NCBI GenBank assembly: GCA_003220435.1
Contig: QHSL01000074.1
Coordinates: 62,001-126,000, forward strand
Direction: 5' to 3'
Origin: Candidatus Rokuibacteriota bacterium
GTDB lineage: Bacteria; Methylomirabilota; Methylomirabilia; Rokubacteriales; CSP1-6
DNA length: 64,000 nt
Below are positions 53,411-62,801 of the stretch, piece by piece. The notes under the pieces are model-generated. The model saw only the letters and a program-made list of their open reading frames with translations. It made no database searches and had not been told where the DNA came from. Every line of letters begins with the position of its first letter. Position 1 is the first letter of the stretch. Both the position numbers and the translations under genes were made by a program.

Positions 53411-53800
53411 TCAAGCGTCGGGGGCCCGGCGAGACGTGAGCGACTCGAGCTCGAAGCGCAGCCAGGAGACGTCGACGGGCTTCTCGAGCACCGCCACCAC
53501 GCCGCGCTCGGCCAGATCTCCGGGAATGTTCTCCTCGGAGCTCGAAATCACGATGCCGCACGTGGACGGGTGGCCTCGCCGCGCGAGGCGAAGGAGATCG
53601 AGGACCCCCATGCTCGGACGGCGGTCTGGGCCGAGATCGGCGTCGAGCAGGAGCAGATCGAACCGCTGCGAGGCGACCCGGGCAAGACCGGTCAGCGTGT
53701 CCCCGGCGATGCTGACCTCGTGGCCATCCGACGCCAGGATGTCCCGGAGGCCCTCCCGAGCGTGGAGGCCCTGTTCGACCACAAGGATGCGCAGCGACAT
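53411..53800 (-). CDS. single-domain response regulator with altered acidic pocket
   Basis: 129 residues from ATG 53800. Receiver fold: LRILVVEQGLHAREGLRD, phospho-acceptor D53 in LLLDADLGPDRR, switch Ser in IVISSSEEN and Lys in VLEKPVD. The acidic pair before the first helix is E9-Q10 instead of D-D, so Mg2+ binding and phosphorylation may be changed. No output domain, no adjacent kinase on the same transcript (147 bp to the lipoprotein gene). Upstream starts in the frame are possible but lack family sequence. Confidence 0.75.
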   Translation of the reverse strand: MSLRILVVEQGLHAREGLRDILASDGHEVSIAGDTLTGLARVASQRFDLLLLDADLGPDRRPSMGVLDLLRLARRGHPSTCGIVISSSEENIPGDLAERGVVAVLEKPVDVSWLRFELESLTSRRAPDA

Positions 53801-53947
53801 GTCGTGTCTCACTGGTCCTCCCGAGCAACCTGCATGCCGAGTGAGCCGAGGCGGAGCGGCGAAATCCAAATAGCTGAAAATCCTCGACACCGGCGCGAGC
53901 GCGTAAAACACACGCCGGCGGCGGGATATAAAACCTGCGCGTAGGAC

Positions 53948-54340
53948 TTACCTGGTGGTGGCGGCGAGGTCGTCGCCAAGCGCCCTGGCCTTGCCGGCCA
54001 GGTTCACCGCTCGCTGATAGTCGCGCTGACCCAGGGCGGTCCGCGCCTGGTCCAGGAAGGTCTTCGACGCCGTGAGCGCCTCGAGCTGCGGCGGATTCAT
54101 CTGACGGCCCTCGAGATCGCGGAGGAGTCGCTCGACCTCGCCGATCCTCAGTCGAGCCTCGTCGAGGAACTTCTGCTCCTCGTCCGCGGACAGCTCGGGC
54201 CGCAGCGGGCCGGTCGGCGGCGGGGCCGCGCGCGCGACGACGGGGACGGGCGGTCGGGCCGGCTGCTTGAGCACGGCCTCGAGGTGGCCACACCCGAGCA
54301 CGGTGACCACGCTCGACGCCAGGAGGATGCTCGATCTCAC
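53948..54340 (-). CDS. small lipoprotein
   Basis: 130 residues from GTG 54340, whose GTGA overlaps the histidine kinase stop. The N-terminus SSILLASSVVTVLGCGHLE is a type II signal with lipobox LGC, then a Pro-rich linker (ARPPVPVVARAAPPPTG) and helices with KTFLDQARTALGQRDYQRAV, reminiscent of one TPR-like helical repeat. Membrane-anchored. Last gene of the sigma-54 two-component operon; role unknown, possibly sensing or envelope-related. Confidence 0.7.
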   Translation of the reverse strand: MRSSILLASSVVTVLGCGHLEAVLKQPARPPVPVVARAAPPPTGPLRPELSADEEQKFLDEARLRIGEVERLLRDLEGRQMNPPQLEALTASKTFLDQARTALGQRDYQRAVNLAGKARALGDDLAATTR

Positions 54341-56088
54341 GGCGGCGCCACCGGCAGCGTCAGGACCATGGTGGTGCCGCGGCCCATCTCGGACTCGATG
54401 TCGATGCGTCCGTCGTGGAGCTGCACGATCCGGTAGACCATCGAGAGACCGATGCCCGACCCGCCCGGCTTCGTCGTGTAGTAGAGACGAAAGATGCGGT
54501 CGAGGTCCTCCGGCGGGATCCCGACGCCCTCGTCGGCGACGCGGACCTCGATCGTCCCCTCCGCGCCGGGGCGGGCAACGAGGGTCACCGTGCCACCCCC
54601 CGGCATCGCCTGAATCGCGTTGGTCACCAGATTGGTGCACGCCTGCTGGAGCAGCTCGGCGTCTCCCGAGACCGGCGGGACCTCGGCCGCCACGTCGAGC
54701 ACGATCTTCGTGCCGGCGCGGGCCGCCTCCGGCTCCATGAGCCGCACGACCTCGGCCAGGAACGCCCCGACCGCCACCGGACCCACGTTGAGCTCTTGGG
54801 GGCGCATGAATTTCAGAAATCCCTGGACGACCCGGTCGAGTCGCTGGATCTCCTGGGCGATCACGTCGAGGTTGTCGCGAACGTCGGCCTGGCCCCCGAG
54901 GGCGAGCCGCGTCTTCACGAGCTCGAGGTGGATGCGCATCGCGTTGAGTGGGTTCTTCACCTCGTGCGCCACCCCGGAGGTCAGGCGGCCGAGGGCCGCG
55001 AGCTTCTGCGAGTAGGTCACGAGCGATTGCACGGCGCGCACCGGCTCCAGGTTTCTCAGCGCAAGGACGCCGCCCCCGGCGCCGCTCCCGTCGGCGATCC
55101 GGTCGCTCGACACCGCCAGCTCCCGGGGCTGGCCGTCCGGTGAGGGAACCTCCACCGACGCGTTCCGGCGCTCGATCCCGTGATCGAAGAGCTCGGCGAC
55201 CACGGTCGCCAGCGGGTGCTCGTTCGGCAGGACCGCCGCGGACCGAGGGCCCAGCAGCGCCTCGGCCGCCTGATTGTGGAACACCACCTCGCGGTTCGCG
55301 TTGAGCACGATGACCGCGTCCTCGAGCTTGTCGAAGATTCCGTCGGTGCGCGTGCGCTCCCCGAGCCGGTCGACCCGCGCGGCGAGCTCGCCCAGCTCGT
55401 CGTCCCGCGTCAGGTCCGCCGCGGCGTGGCGCTCGCCGCGAGCGAGACGCTCCATCCCCTGGGCGATCTTCCGCAAGGCCTGGAGCAGCATGTGCCCGAC
55501 CCCGAGGCCCACGATGACCGCAACCGAGAGCGCGGCGAGCGCCACCACGAGGCTGTGGAGCGCGGCGCGGCCGAGCTCCTGTCGCAGGAGGCTCGTCGAG
55601 ACCCCGACGCGCACGGTCGCGAACGGCCGCTCTCCCAGCACCATCGGCACCTGCGCCTCGTAGATGTCCGGCTCGCCCAGCAACGACAGGACCGACCGCA
55701 GGGTCGACCACTCCTTCAGGTGCTCGAGGCTCTGCCGGCGAGGCAGCATCTCGCCCTCGAGCTTGGGATTGCTGTGGGCGAGGACCCGCCCCGACGGGTC
55801 GACGACGGCCGCGTACACGACGGTGTGGGAGTAGCCGACGATCCCTTCGAGCATGGCGCGGATCCCGGGATCGCGCTGCAGGACGGTCGGCGAGGGGGCC
55901 GGGGCGGCGTCGAGCACCCGCGAGCTCTGGTACGAGAGCTGCCGCGCCAGGAGCTCACCCTCTTCCGACGCGGCGCCGAGCGCGATCCGCGTCACGCTCG
56001 CCAGGTGGCCGACGGTCGACCCCGCGACCACTAAAAGGACAACGACGGCCAGCGCGAGGCCTCGTCGGGCGCGGAGGGTCAAGCCCAT
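54337..56088 (-). CDS. NtrB-type sensor histidine kinase
   Basis: 583 residues. Membrane helices at ~10-30 and ~178-200 enclose a periplasmic sensor of ~150 residues; then HAMP (~200-250), a PAS domain (~250-345), the DHp helix with phospho-His H375 in GVAHEVKNPLNAMR, and the catalytic domain with NLVTNAIQAMPGG (N box), DEGVGIPPEDL (G1) and GGSGIGLSMVYRI (G2). It phosphorylates the NtrC-type regulator encoded 5 bp upstream. The signal sensed is unknown; its operon carries a secreted protein and a lipoprotein that may report on the envelope. Confidence 0.92.
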   Translation of the reverse strand: MGLTLRARRGLALAVVVLLVVAGSTVGHLASVTRIALGAASEEGELLARQLSYQSSRVLDAAPAPSPTVLQRDPGIRAMLEGIVGYSHTVVYAAVVDPSGRVLAHSNPKLEGEMLPRRQSLEHLKEWSTLRSVLSLLGEPDIYEAQVPMVLGERPFATVRVGVSTSLLRQELGRAALHSLVVALAALSVAVIVGLGVGHMLLQALRKIAQGMERLARGERHAAADLTRDDELGELAARVDRLGERTRTDGIFDKLEDAVIVLNANREVVFHNQAAEALLGPRSAAVLPNEHPLATVVAELFDHGIERRNASVEVPSPDGQPRELAVSSDRIADGSGAGGGVLALRNLEPVRAVQSLVTYSQKLAALGRLTSGVAHEVKNPLNAMRIHLELVKTRLALGGQADVRDNLDVIAQEIQRLDRVVQGFLKFMRPQELNVGPVAVGAFLAEVVRLMEPEAARAGTKIVLDVAAEVPPVSGDAELLQQACTNLVTNAIQAMPGGGTVTLVARPGAEGTIEVRVADEGVGIPPEDLDRIFRLYYTTKPGGSGIGLSMVYRIVQLHDGRIDIESEMGRGTTMVLTLPVAPP

Positions 56089-56093
56089 ACGCG

Positions 56094-57604
<1,511 letters not shown>

Positions 57605-57608
<4 letters not shown>

Positions 57609-57835
57609 GACGTCGCGACGTGCTGCCCGACGCTCGCGGCCCCGACGAGGCGAAGCGTCCCCCGGGTGCCCCTCCATCGCGACGGGATGGACCATTCCAG
57701 GCGGGCCGTGCGCTCGATGACGTGACCGCAAGGCCCGAGCACGATCGACAGCATCTCGTCGCGAATCTCGGACCAGTCTTCAACCCAGCGAAGCGTGCGG
57801 CACTCCTCGCAGAACGTCGTTCTCGTGCTCTTCAT
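57605..57835 (-). CDS. small Cys-rich (putative zinc-binding) protein
   Basis: 76 residues, unrecognised. FCEECRTLRWVE carries C-x-x-C and LGPCGHVIERTARLEW adds a C-x-x-H, a plausible zinc-binding set of four ligands. The C-terminus is basic. The 4-bp overlap with the start of the NtrC-type regulator and the 36-bp gap from the secreted-protein gene support it as a real, translated, co-regulated gene. It may be a small DNA- or protein-binding modulator. Confidence 0.6.
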
Positions 57836-57871
57836 GCCTTCCCTCGCCTTTCGTCCGCTGGCGCGGACGCT

Positions 57872-58162
57872 TTACCGGGTTTCGACTTCCTCGCCGGCGT
57901 CGTCATCCTCGTCGGTCGCGACCATCGCCAGAATCACGGCGTCGGGAAGCACGCGCGCTCCGTCGACCCGCATGCGCGAGAGACCCATCGCCAGGGCGCC
58001 GCGAACGGAGATCTCGAATGCTTCACGCAAGGCTTGCTTGACCGACGGCTCCGAACGATCCTCCAACGCTACCGTTGTCTCCATCCGAACGACGCGAGCC
58101 CAGGCAGGTGAAGCGACGGTGAGCAGCATCAGAACCGTCGCGAGCCACACGACCATCCGCAT
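57872..58162 (-). CDS. small exported protein, first gene of the sigma-54 operon
   Basis: 96 residues from ATG 58162, AGGAGGG 4-5 nt upstream. The signal peptide is MRMVVWLATVLMLLTVASPA ending at WA, then RVVRMETTVALEDRSEPSVK and a helical region, ending acidic (ATDEDDDAGEEVE). Two similar segments are not seen, and no family is recognised. The position directly behind a sigma-54 promoter and ahead of the regulator and kinase suggests it is a target product as well as an operon member. Periplasmic or secreted. Confidence 0.65.
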   Translation of the reverse strand: MRMVVWLATVLMLLTVASPAWARVVRMETTVALEDRSEPSVKQALREAFEISVRGALAMGLSRMRVDGARVLPDAVILAMVATDEDDDAGEEVETR

Positions 58163-58210
58163 GTCGCCCTCCTGAGTACCGGTGGTTCGACTGCGTGCGC
58201 CGAGAGGGGC

Positions 58211-58226
58211 AGCATGGCTCGTGCCA
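58211..58226 (-). promoter_or_regulatory. sigma-54 promoter of the two-component operon
   Basis: Minus strand TGGCACGAGCCATGCT: -24 element TGGCACG and -12 ATGC(T), with exactly ten bases between the GG and the GC. The consensus is TGGCACG-N4-TTGCW. Transcription would start near 58200, giving a leader of ~38 nt with a good SD before ATG 58162. The operon it drives encodes an NtrC-type activator. Confidence 0.72.
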
Positions 58227-58350
58227 GCGGCGCCGCCGCGCCCCCTAACTATGGGACTTTGCGGGGCGTTGACTGAGTCGTGGGCCCTCCGGGTGGGGGA
58301 ATCGCCGGGCAAGAACTATCGATTCGGAGAGTAAGGATTACATACACGGA

Positions 58351-58402
58351 GTCAGCCCGCCGACAGGGCTGACAGGGTTCCACGGGGCCCCTCGAAGGGC
58401 CC
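58351..58402 (-). terminator. two consecutive hairpins after the PBP gene
   Basis: The first (58385-58402) pairs GGGCCC with GGGCCC around a six-base loop; the second (58351-58373) pairs GTCAGCCC with GGGCTGAC, 8 bp with a 7-base loop. Both lie just downstream of the PBP stop codon and separate it from the sigma-54 promoter. No long U run follows, so termination efficiency is uncertain; the second hairpin could also insulate the downstream promoter. Confidence 0.5.
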
Positions 58403-58407
58403 GCACG

Positions 58408-60771
58408 TTAACGGTTGCCGAATTTTTCGGGTGGGGCGGCGGGTTCGGGAGCGGGGCGACGGAACCAGTCGGTCAGGCGGTTCCAGCCGTTGACGACGTG
58501 ATCGACGACGCCGCGGTGCTCGTCGCACATCGGCGGCTCCGTACCGACGAGGAACGACTCTCGGACGACTACCGGACAGGACCATCCGGCGCGCTTGCCG
58601 TTGGTCGCGTCGATCTCGGTGAGCACGATCCCCGAAGGGACGGCGAAGTCGGGCTGCGGATATGCGTCGAGCGCCGACTTCATGAAGTCGATCCAGATCG
58701 GAAGCGCGGCCTGGGCGCCGCTGAGACCGTGGACGTCGCCGCCGTCATAGCCGACCCAGACAAGCGCCAGCAGCCGCGGCGTGTAGCCCACGAACCACGC
58801 GTCGCGCCCGTCGTTGGTCGTGCCGGTCTTGCCCGCGATCACGTCGGGGAGCCCGCTCGCGCGCGCCGCGCCGCCGGTGCCCGACGTCACGACGCCCTTG
58901 AGCAGCGAGGTGACCAGCCAGGCCTCGGCCGCCGAGATGACCGGCACCGGCGGCTCGCCGCTGATGGGCTTCACTTCCTCGTCGCGATAGTGGACGGCAC
59001 GCACCCCGATGGCCGCGGGGAGCCGGATGCCTCCGTTTGCCAGCGGCAGGTAGGCGAGGGCCAGGTCGAGCGGCGTGACCTCGAATGCGCCGAGCGCCAT
59101 CGCCGGGACCGGCGCCAGCTGGCCATGCAGCCCGAGCGTCCGGGCCGTCTTCACCACGTTCGCCAGGCCGACCGCCTGGGCGATACGAACCGTGGCGGCG
59201 TTGAGCGACCGCTCGAGCGCCTGGCGCACGGTCACGGTGCCCTCGTACCGGTCTTCGTAGTTGCGCGGGCTCCACGGCCGGCCACCCACCTGGAGCGTGA
59301 GGGGCAGGTCGTCGACGCGCGTCGCGGCCGTGAAGCTGGGCACGCCCTCGCCCGCGCGCAGGGCCGCGAGATAGACGAACGGCTTGAACGCGGAGCCCGG
59401 CTGGCGGCGGGCCAGCGTGCCGCGGTTGAACTGACTGCTCAGATAGTCTCGGCCGCCGACCAGGGCGCGGATCTCTCCGGTCTCGGGCTCGACCACGATC
59501 ATGACCGCCTGCAGGCGCCGCGCGGGATCTCGTCGCCGCAGGCGCGGTGTGCTCGTTTCGAGGCGGTCGAGACCCCGTGCGACCGCGCCCTCGGCGAACC
59601 GCTGCAAGTTGAGGTCGAGGGTGGTGACGATACGGGCGCCGCGCACGCCGGAGGCGTCGGAGCCGAAGCGCTGCTCGAGCTCCTGGCGGACGTGATCCAC
59701 GAAGTACGGCGCCGACTGTCCCGGGGCGACCAGCGAGCGGACGCGCACAGGCTCGCGCCGAGCCCGGTCGTAGTCGCGCGGCGCGAGCGTTCCGAGATCG
59801 CGCATGCGCGCCAGGATCGCGTTGCGGCGATCACGTGCGCGGCTGGGGTCCACCGCGGGAGAGTAGCTGTTCGGCCCCCGGAACATCGCCGCCAACAACG
59901 CCGCCTCGGCCGGCGTGAGCTGATGGACCTCTTTGCCGAAGTAGGCGCGCGTCGCCGCCCCCACGCCGCGGATCGCGATCGGCCCGCGCTGGCCGAGATA
60001 GACCTCGTTCAGATACGCCTCGAGGATTCGCTCCTTGGAGTAGCGCGACTCGACGAGCGCCGCCAGCCACGCCTCGCGCAGCTTGCGGCCGAGCGTCCGC
60101 TGCGGGCTGAGCAACCGGATCTTGACCAGCTGCTGGGTGATCGTGCTCCCGCCTTCCTTCACGCGGCCGGCCCGCAGATTCGCCCACGCGGCGCGCGCGA
60201 GCGCGCGGAGGTCGAGGCCACCGTGCTCGAAGAAGCGATGGTCCTCGGCGGCGAGCACTGCGTCGATCAGCACGCGGGGCGCCTCCTCGAGCCGGACCGG
60301 CCGGTGATCCTCGCCCGGACGGTCCATTGCGCTCGCCAGCACCTCTCCCTCGAGCACGACGTCTGCGATCTCCTGGCCGCCGTCGGTGACCTGGGTGATG
60401 CGGTCGTCGTCCACCTGCAACCGGACGAGCCGGGAGTCGCGGCCTCCACCCTCGGCGCCGCGCAAGAAGATCTCCCACGCGCCGCCGGCGCGTCGGAACT
60501 GCCCCGGAGCCTTCGGCGTAGAGCGCGTCTCGCCGTAGCCGAGACGGATGAGCGTAGCCGCCAGGGCGATGCGCTGGACGTGGACACCGGGGGTCAGAGA
60601 TTGGCCGGATGCGTAGACGAACGTCGTGCGGCGCGCGTCCGCGCGCTCGAACCGGACGAGCTCGACGGTCGAATAGACGACCGGGGTGAGCACCGCGAGG
60701 GTGAGCGCGGCAATGAGCGCCGGCCGGCGCCAGCGGGCAAGCGGCCTTGTTGGTTTCAGCTCCGGATCCAT
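58408..60771 (-). CDS. bifunctional class A penicillin-binding protein (PBP1B-like)
   Basis: 787 residues. A short cytoplasmic basic tail, membrane anchor ~17-37, a UB2H-like region (~55-150), the GT51 glycosyltransferase domain with catalytic E176 in AAEDHRFFEHGG and EGGSTITQQLVK, and the transpeptidase with S460-x-x-K463 (PGSAFKP), SLN 522-524 and KTGT at 648-651. It polymerises and cross-links peptidoglycan in the periplasm. The C-terminus is proline-rich. Stand-alone gene; the ATG at 60771 has a weak SD, so the start may be slightly different. Confidence 0.93.
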   Translation of the reverse strand: MDPELKPTRPLARWRRPALIAALTLAVLTPVVYSTVELVRFERADARRTTFVYASGQSLTPGVHVQRIALAATLIRLGYGETRSTPKAPGQFRRAGGAWEIFLRGAEGGGRDSRLVRLQVDDDRITQVTDGGQEIADVVLEGEVLASAMDRPGEDHRPVRLEEAPRVLIDAVLAAEDHRFFEHGGLDLRALARAAWANLRAGRVKEGGSTITQQLVKIRLLSPQRTLGRKLREAWLAALVESRYSKERILEAYLNEVYLGQRGPIAIRGVGAATRAYFGKEVHQLTPAEAALLAAMFRGPNSYSPAVDPSRARDRRNAILARMRDLGTLAPRDYDRARREPVRVRSLVAPGQSAPYFVDHVRQELEQRFGSDASGVRGARIVTTLDLNLQRFAEGAVARGLDRLETSTPRLRRRDPARRLQAVMIVVEPETGEIRALVGGRDYLSSQFNRGTLARRQPGSAFKPFVYLAALRAGEGVPSFTAATRVDDLPLTLQVGGRPWSPRNYEDRYEGTVTVRQALERSLNAATVRIAQAVGLANVVKTARTLGLHGQLAPVPAMALGAFEVTPLDLALAYLPLANGGIRLPAAIGVRAVHYRDEEVKPISGEPPVPVISAAEAWLVTSLLKGVVTSGTGGAARASGLPDVIAGKTGTTNDGRDAWFVGYTPRLLALVWVGYDGGDVHGLSGAQAALPIWIDFMKSALDAYPQPDFAVPSGIVLTEIDATNGKRAGWSCPVVVRESFLVGTEPPMCDEHRGVVDHVVNGWNRLTDWFRRPAPEPAAPPEKFGNR

Positions 60772-60904
60772 CGAGCCATGGCCTGCGCGAGCACCGGTGC
60801 ACCCGTTGTGCCAGCGGCTGACGGCCTTACTTCAGTGTACTTAGCCAGGAAAGCAGGGCGGAGGAGTCGCCCTGTGACCGTCAGGGCGTTGACACCTGTC
60901 GCGG

Positions 60905-61315
60905 CTATGCGGGTGGCGACGCGCCTGGCTGGGCCAGCGCCGCCGACACCTGGCGATGGAGATCCGAGAGCGACAGCGGCTTCGGCACGTACGCGAACGC
61001 GCCCATGGCCATGGCCCGCGGACGGAGTGTGGAATCGCCACTCCCCGAGATCATGATCACGCGAATCGCCGGATCGAGCGCGCGGATGCGCTCGAGCACC
61101 TGAACGCCGCTGAGTCCTTCCATGAGGACGTCCAGTAGCACGACGTCCGGGCGGTATTGCGAGACCGCAATGAGCGCGTCGCCGCCGTGCGACGCCGCGT
61201 CGACCAGGAAGCCGGCGTCGGAGAAGTACCTGGTGAGGATCGTGACGACGTCGGGTTCGTCGTCGACGACGAGGATTCGGCGCTGAAGCCGCGGCACAGT
61301 GTCGCGTTGATCCAC
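60905..61315 (-). CDS. single-domain response regulator
   Basis: 136 residues from GTG 61315 (AGG 8 nt upstream); a longer frame to a TTG at 61363 lacks an SD. Receiver domain: acidic pair D18-D19 in ILVVDDEPDVV, phospho-acceptor D62 in VVLLDVLMEGLSG, switch Ser in MISGSGD, Lys in YVPKPLSL. No output domain and no kinase next to it, so it takes phosphate from an unlinked kinase. Follows, on the same strand, a small Zn-ribbon gene after a 76-bp gap. Confidence 0.8.
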   Translation of the reverse strand: MDQRDTVPRLQRRILVVDDEPDVVTILTRYFSDAGFLVDAASHGGDALIAVSQYRPDVVLLDVLMEGLSGVQVLERIRALDPAIRVIMISGSGDSTLRPRAMAMGAFAYVPKPLSLSDLHRQVSAALAQPGASPPA

Positions 61316-61391
61316 GAGAGTTGCCTGAAGGGAAATCTGCGCCGCATCTCCCGGGAGTGTCAAGATTTTCGTGGTGAAGCGCCCGCACCAC

Positions 61392-61589
61392 TCACGCGAG
61401 CGCGTTCGCCTCCGCGACCACCATCGATCCGTTGCTCCGGGCGACCGTCGCCTGCTCCAGCCAGAGCGAGCGGCCGCAGAGACAGCACTTCCACAGCAGG
61501 CGTGTGGTCGTCAGACAGTTGAAGCGCTGCGCCTCAGAGATATGAGCCAGGTCCAGCCGCAGGGGTCCGCCGCAGCGGCACGTCATCAT
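61392..61589 (-). CDS. small zinc-ribbon protein
   Basis: 65 residues from ATG 61589 with GGAGG nine nt upstream; a longer frame to 61691 is possible but lacks an SD. Two knuckles: MMTCRCGGPLRLDL with C-x-C and LLWKCCLCGRSLWLEQ with C-x-x-C, separated by ~28 residues, as in small zinc ribbons. Ends SMVVAEANALA. No function is recognised. Likely the first gene of a two-gene unit with the response regulator. Confidence 0.55.
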   Translation of the reverse strand: MMTCRCGGPLRLDLAHISEAQRFNCLTTTRLLWKCCLCGRSLWLEQATVARSNGSMVVAEANALA

Positions 61590-61763
61590 GTCCCGGCACC
61601 TCCACGACGGCTCCAATGCATCGTGCGAGCCAGGCCGCAAGTAGCGGACTCTCTTACGGTCTGCGGGCATGTCCCCCGGTCGGATTGACAAGAAGCGAAG
61701 CCCCGGTGACGAGGCTCGTCACCGACCTGCCGGAGGGAGCGAGAACGCTGCTACCGTATCGCC

Positions 61764-62615
61764 ATGCGCCTCGCCGAGCGCCTGCAGGCCCAGTTCCCTG
61801 GTGCATCGCGCAGACGCGTCAAACAGTGGCTCGAGGCCTCGCGGGTTCGCGTCGACGGTGCGGTCGTCCGCCACGGCTCGGTGGCGATCGGTGACCATGC
61901 GCGCGTGGAGCTGACCGCGCCGCCCCCGCCGGAATGTCCTCGGCCCCTCCGGCTCGTTCACGAGGACACCGCCCTCCTGGTCGTCGACAAGCCCGCCGGG
62001 CTACTGACCATCGCCACCGAGCGCGAGCGAGAACGAACGGCGTATCGACTGCTGAGGGATTGGGTCGCCGCGCGCGGGTCGAGCACGGGCCGACTCCTGA
62101 TCGTTCACCGGCTCGATCGCGAGACTTCGGGGCTCGTCGTGTTTGCGAAGACCCCCGCCGCCAAGCGGAGCCTCCAGGCGCAGTTCGCCGCGCGCAGTGT
62201 CGAGCGAGTCTACGTCGCGCTCGTGGAGGGAACCGTCCGCCGGGACGGGGGCACACTGATCGGGCGGGTCGTGGAAGACCGCTCGCTGCGCGTCCGGACC
62301 ACGGTCGACCGGGGCGCGGGCCGCGACGCAATCACGCGCTATCGCGTCCTCGAGCGGCGAGGCGACGCGACGCTGCTCGAGCTCTCGCTGGTGACCGGGC
62401 GCCGCGGCCAGATCCGAGCCCAGCTTGCCGCGCTCGGCCATCCGATCATTGGCGACAGGGAGTTCGGGAGCCGCCGGAACCCGCTGCGACGTGTCGCGCT
62501 GCACGCGACGCGGCTGGGGTTCGTTCATCCGGCCGGTGGAAGATCGAGCTTCGAAAGCCCGATCCCATCCTCGTTCGCCATCGCCGCGCTCCGCGAGAAG
62601 CCGCCGCGGCGTTAG
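61764..62615 (+). CDS. RluA-family RNA pseudouridine synthase
   Basis: 283 residues. N-terminal S4 domain (~1-50: RLAERLQAQFPGASRRRVKQWL, RVRVDGAVV), then the RluA catalytic domain with VVDKPAGLLT and the signature HRLDRETSGL, whose Asp is the nucleophile, and GRRGQIRAQLAALGHPIIGD. Isomerises uridine to pseudouridine in rRNA or tRNA; the exact target cannot be told. No strong SD; a TATCGCC patch directly before the ATG could mean a nearly leaderless transcript. Confidence 0.92.
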   Translation: MRLAERLQAQFPGASRRRVKQWLEASRVRVDGAVVRHGSVAIGDHARVELTAPPPPECPRPLRLVHEDTALLVVDKPAGLLTIATERERERTAYRLLRDWVAARGSSTGRLLIVHRLDRETSGLVVFAKTPAAKRSLQAQFAARSVERVYVALVEGTVRRDGGTLIGRVVEDRSLRVRTTVDRGAGRDAITRYRVLERRGDATLLELSLVTGRRGQIRAQLAALGHPIIGDREFGSRRNPLRRVALHATRLGFVHPAGGRSSFESPIPSSFAIAALREKPPRR

Positions 62616-62624
62616 GGGCGGTGC

Positions 62625-62630
62625 TATCAT
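62625..62630 (+). promoter_or_regulatory. possible -10 box for the amidase unit
   Basis: TATCAT ten bases after the rluA stop and ~19 bp before the ATG at 62649, implying a leader of about 12 nt. No -35 is evident. Confidence 0.35.
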
Positions 62631-62648
62631 GCGCCGGCAGAGAGCGCC

Positions 62649-62801
62649 ATGAGCGAGCCGGAGCGCAGACCGAGCGCGGAGGTCGCGGGCCTCGCCGCCG
62701 CCATCGAGCGAGCGGCGGCCGATCTCGCCATCGGCGAGGAGCCGGCGGGCTTCACGGTCGCGCTCGAAGGCGAGAGCGATCTCGGCGAGCGTCGTGACTG
62801 A
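62649..62801 (+). CDS. GatC/AtzG-like micro-protein preceding the amidase
   Basis: 50 residues, too short for usual ORF calling: MSEPERRPSAEVAGLAAAIE then RAAADLAIGEEPAGFTVALE and GESDLGERRD. One amphipathic helix followed by a GEEPAGF loop, the pattern of small proteins that sit before GatA-type amidases (AtzG/GatC-like), which may stabilise or activate the amidase. The stop (62799-62801) overlaps the amidase GTG (62794-62796) by 8 bp, indicating coupling. Identification rests on pattern and position. Confidence 0.6.
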   Translation: MSEPERRPSAEVAGLAAAIERAAADLAIGEEPAGFTVALEGESDLGERRD

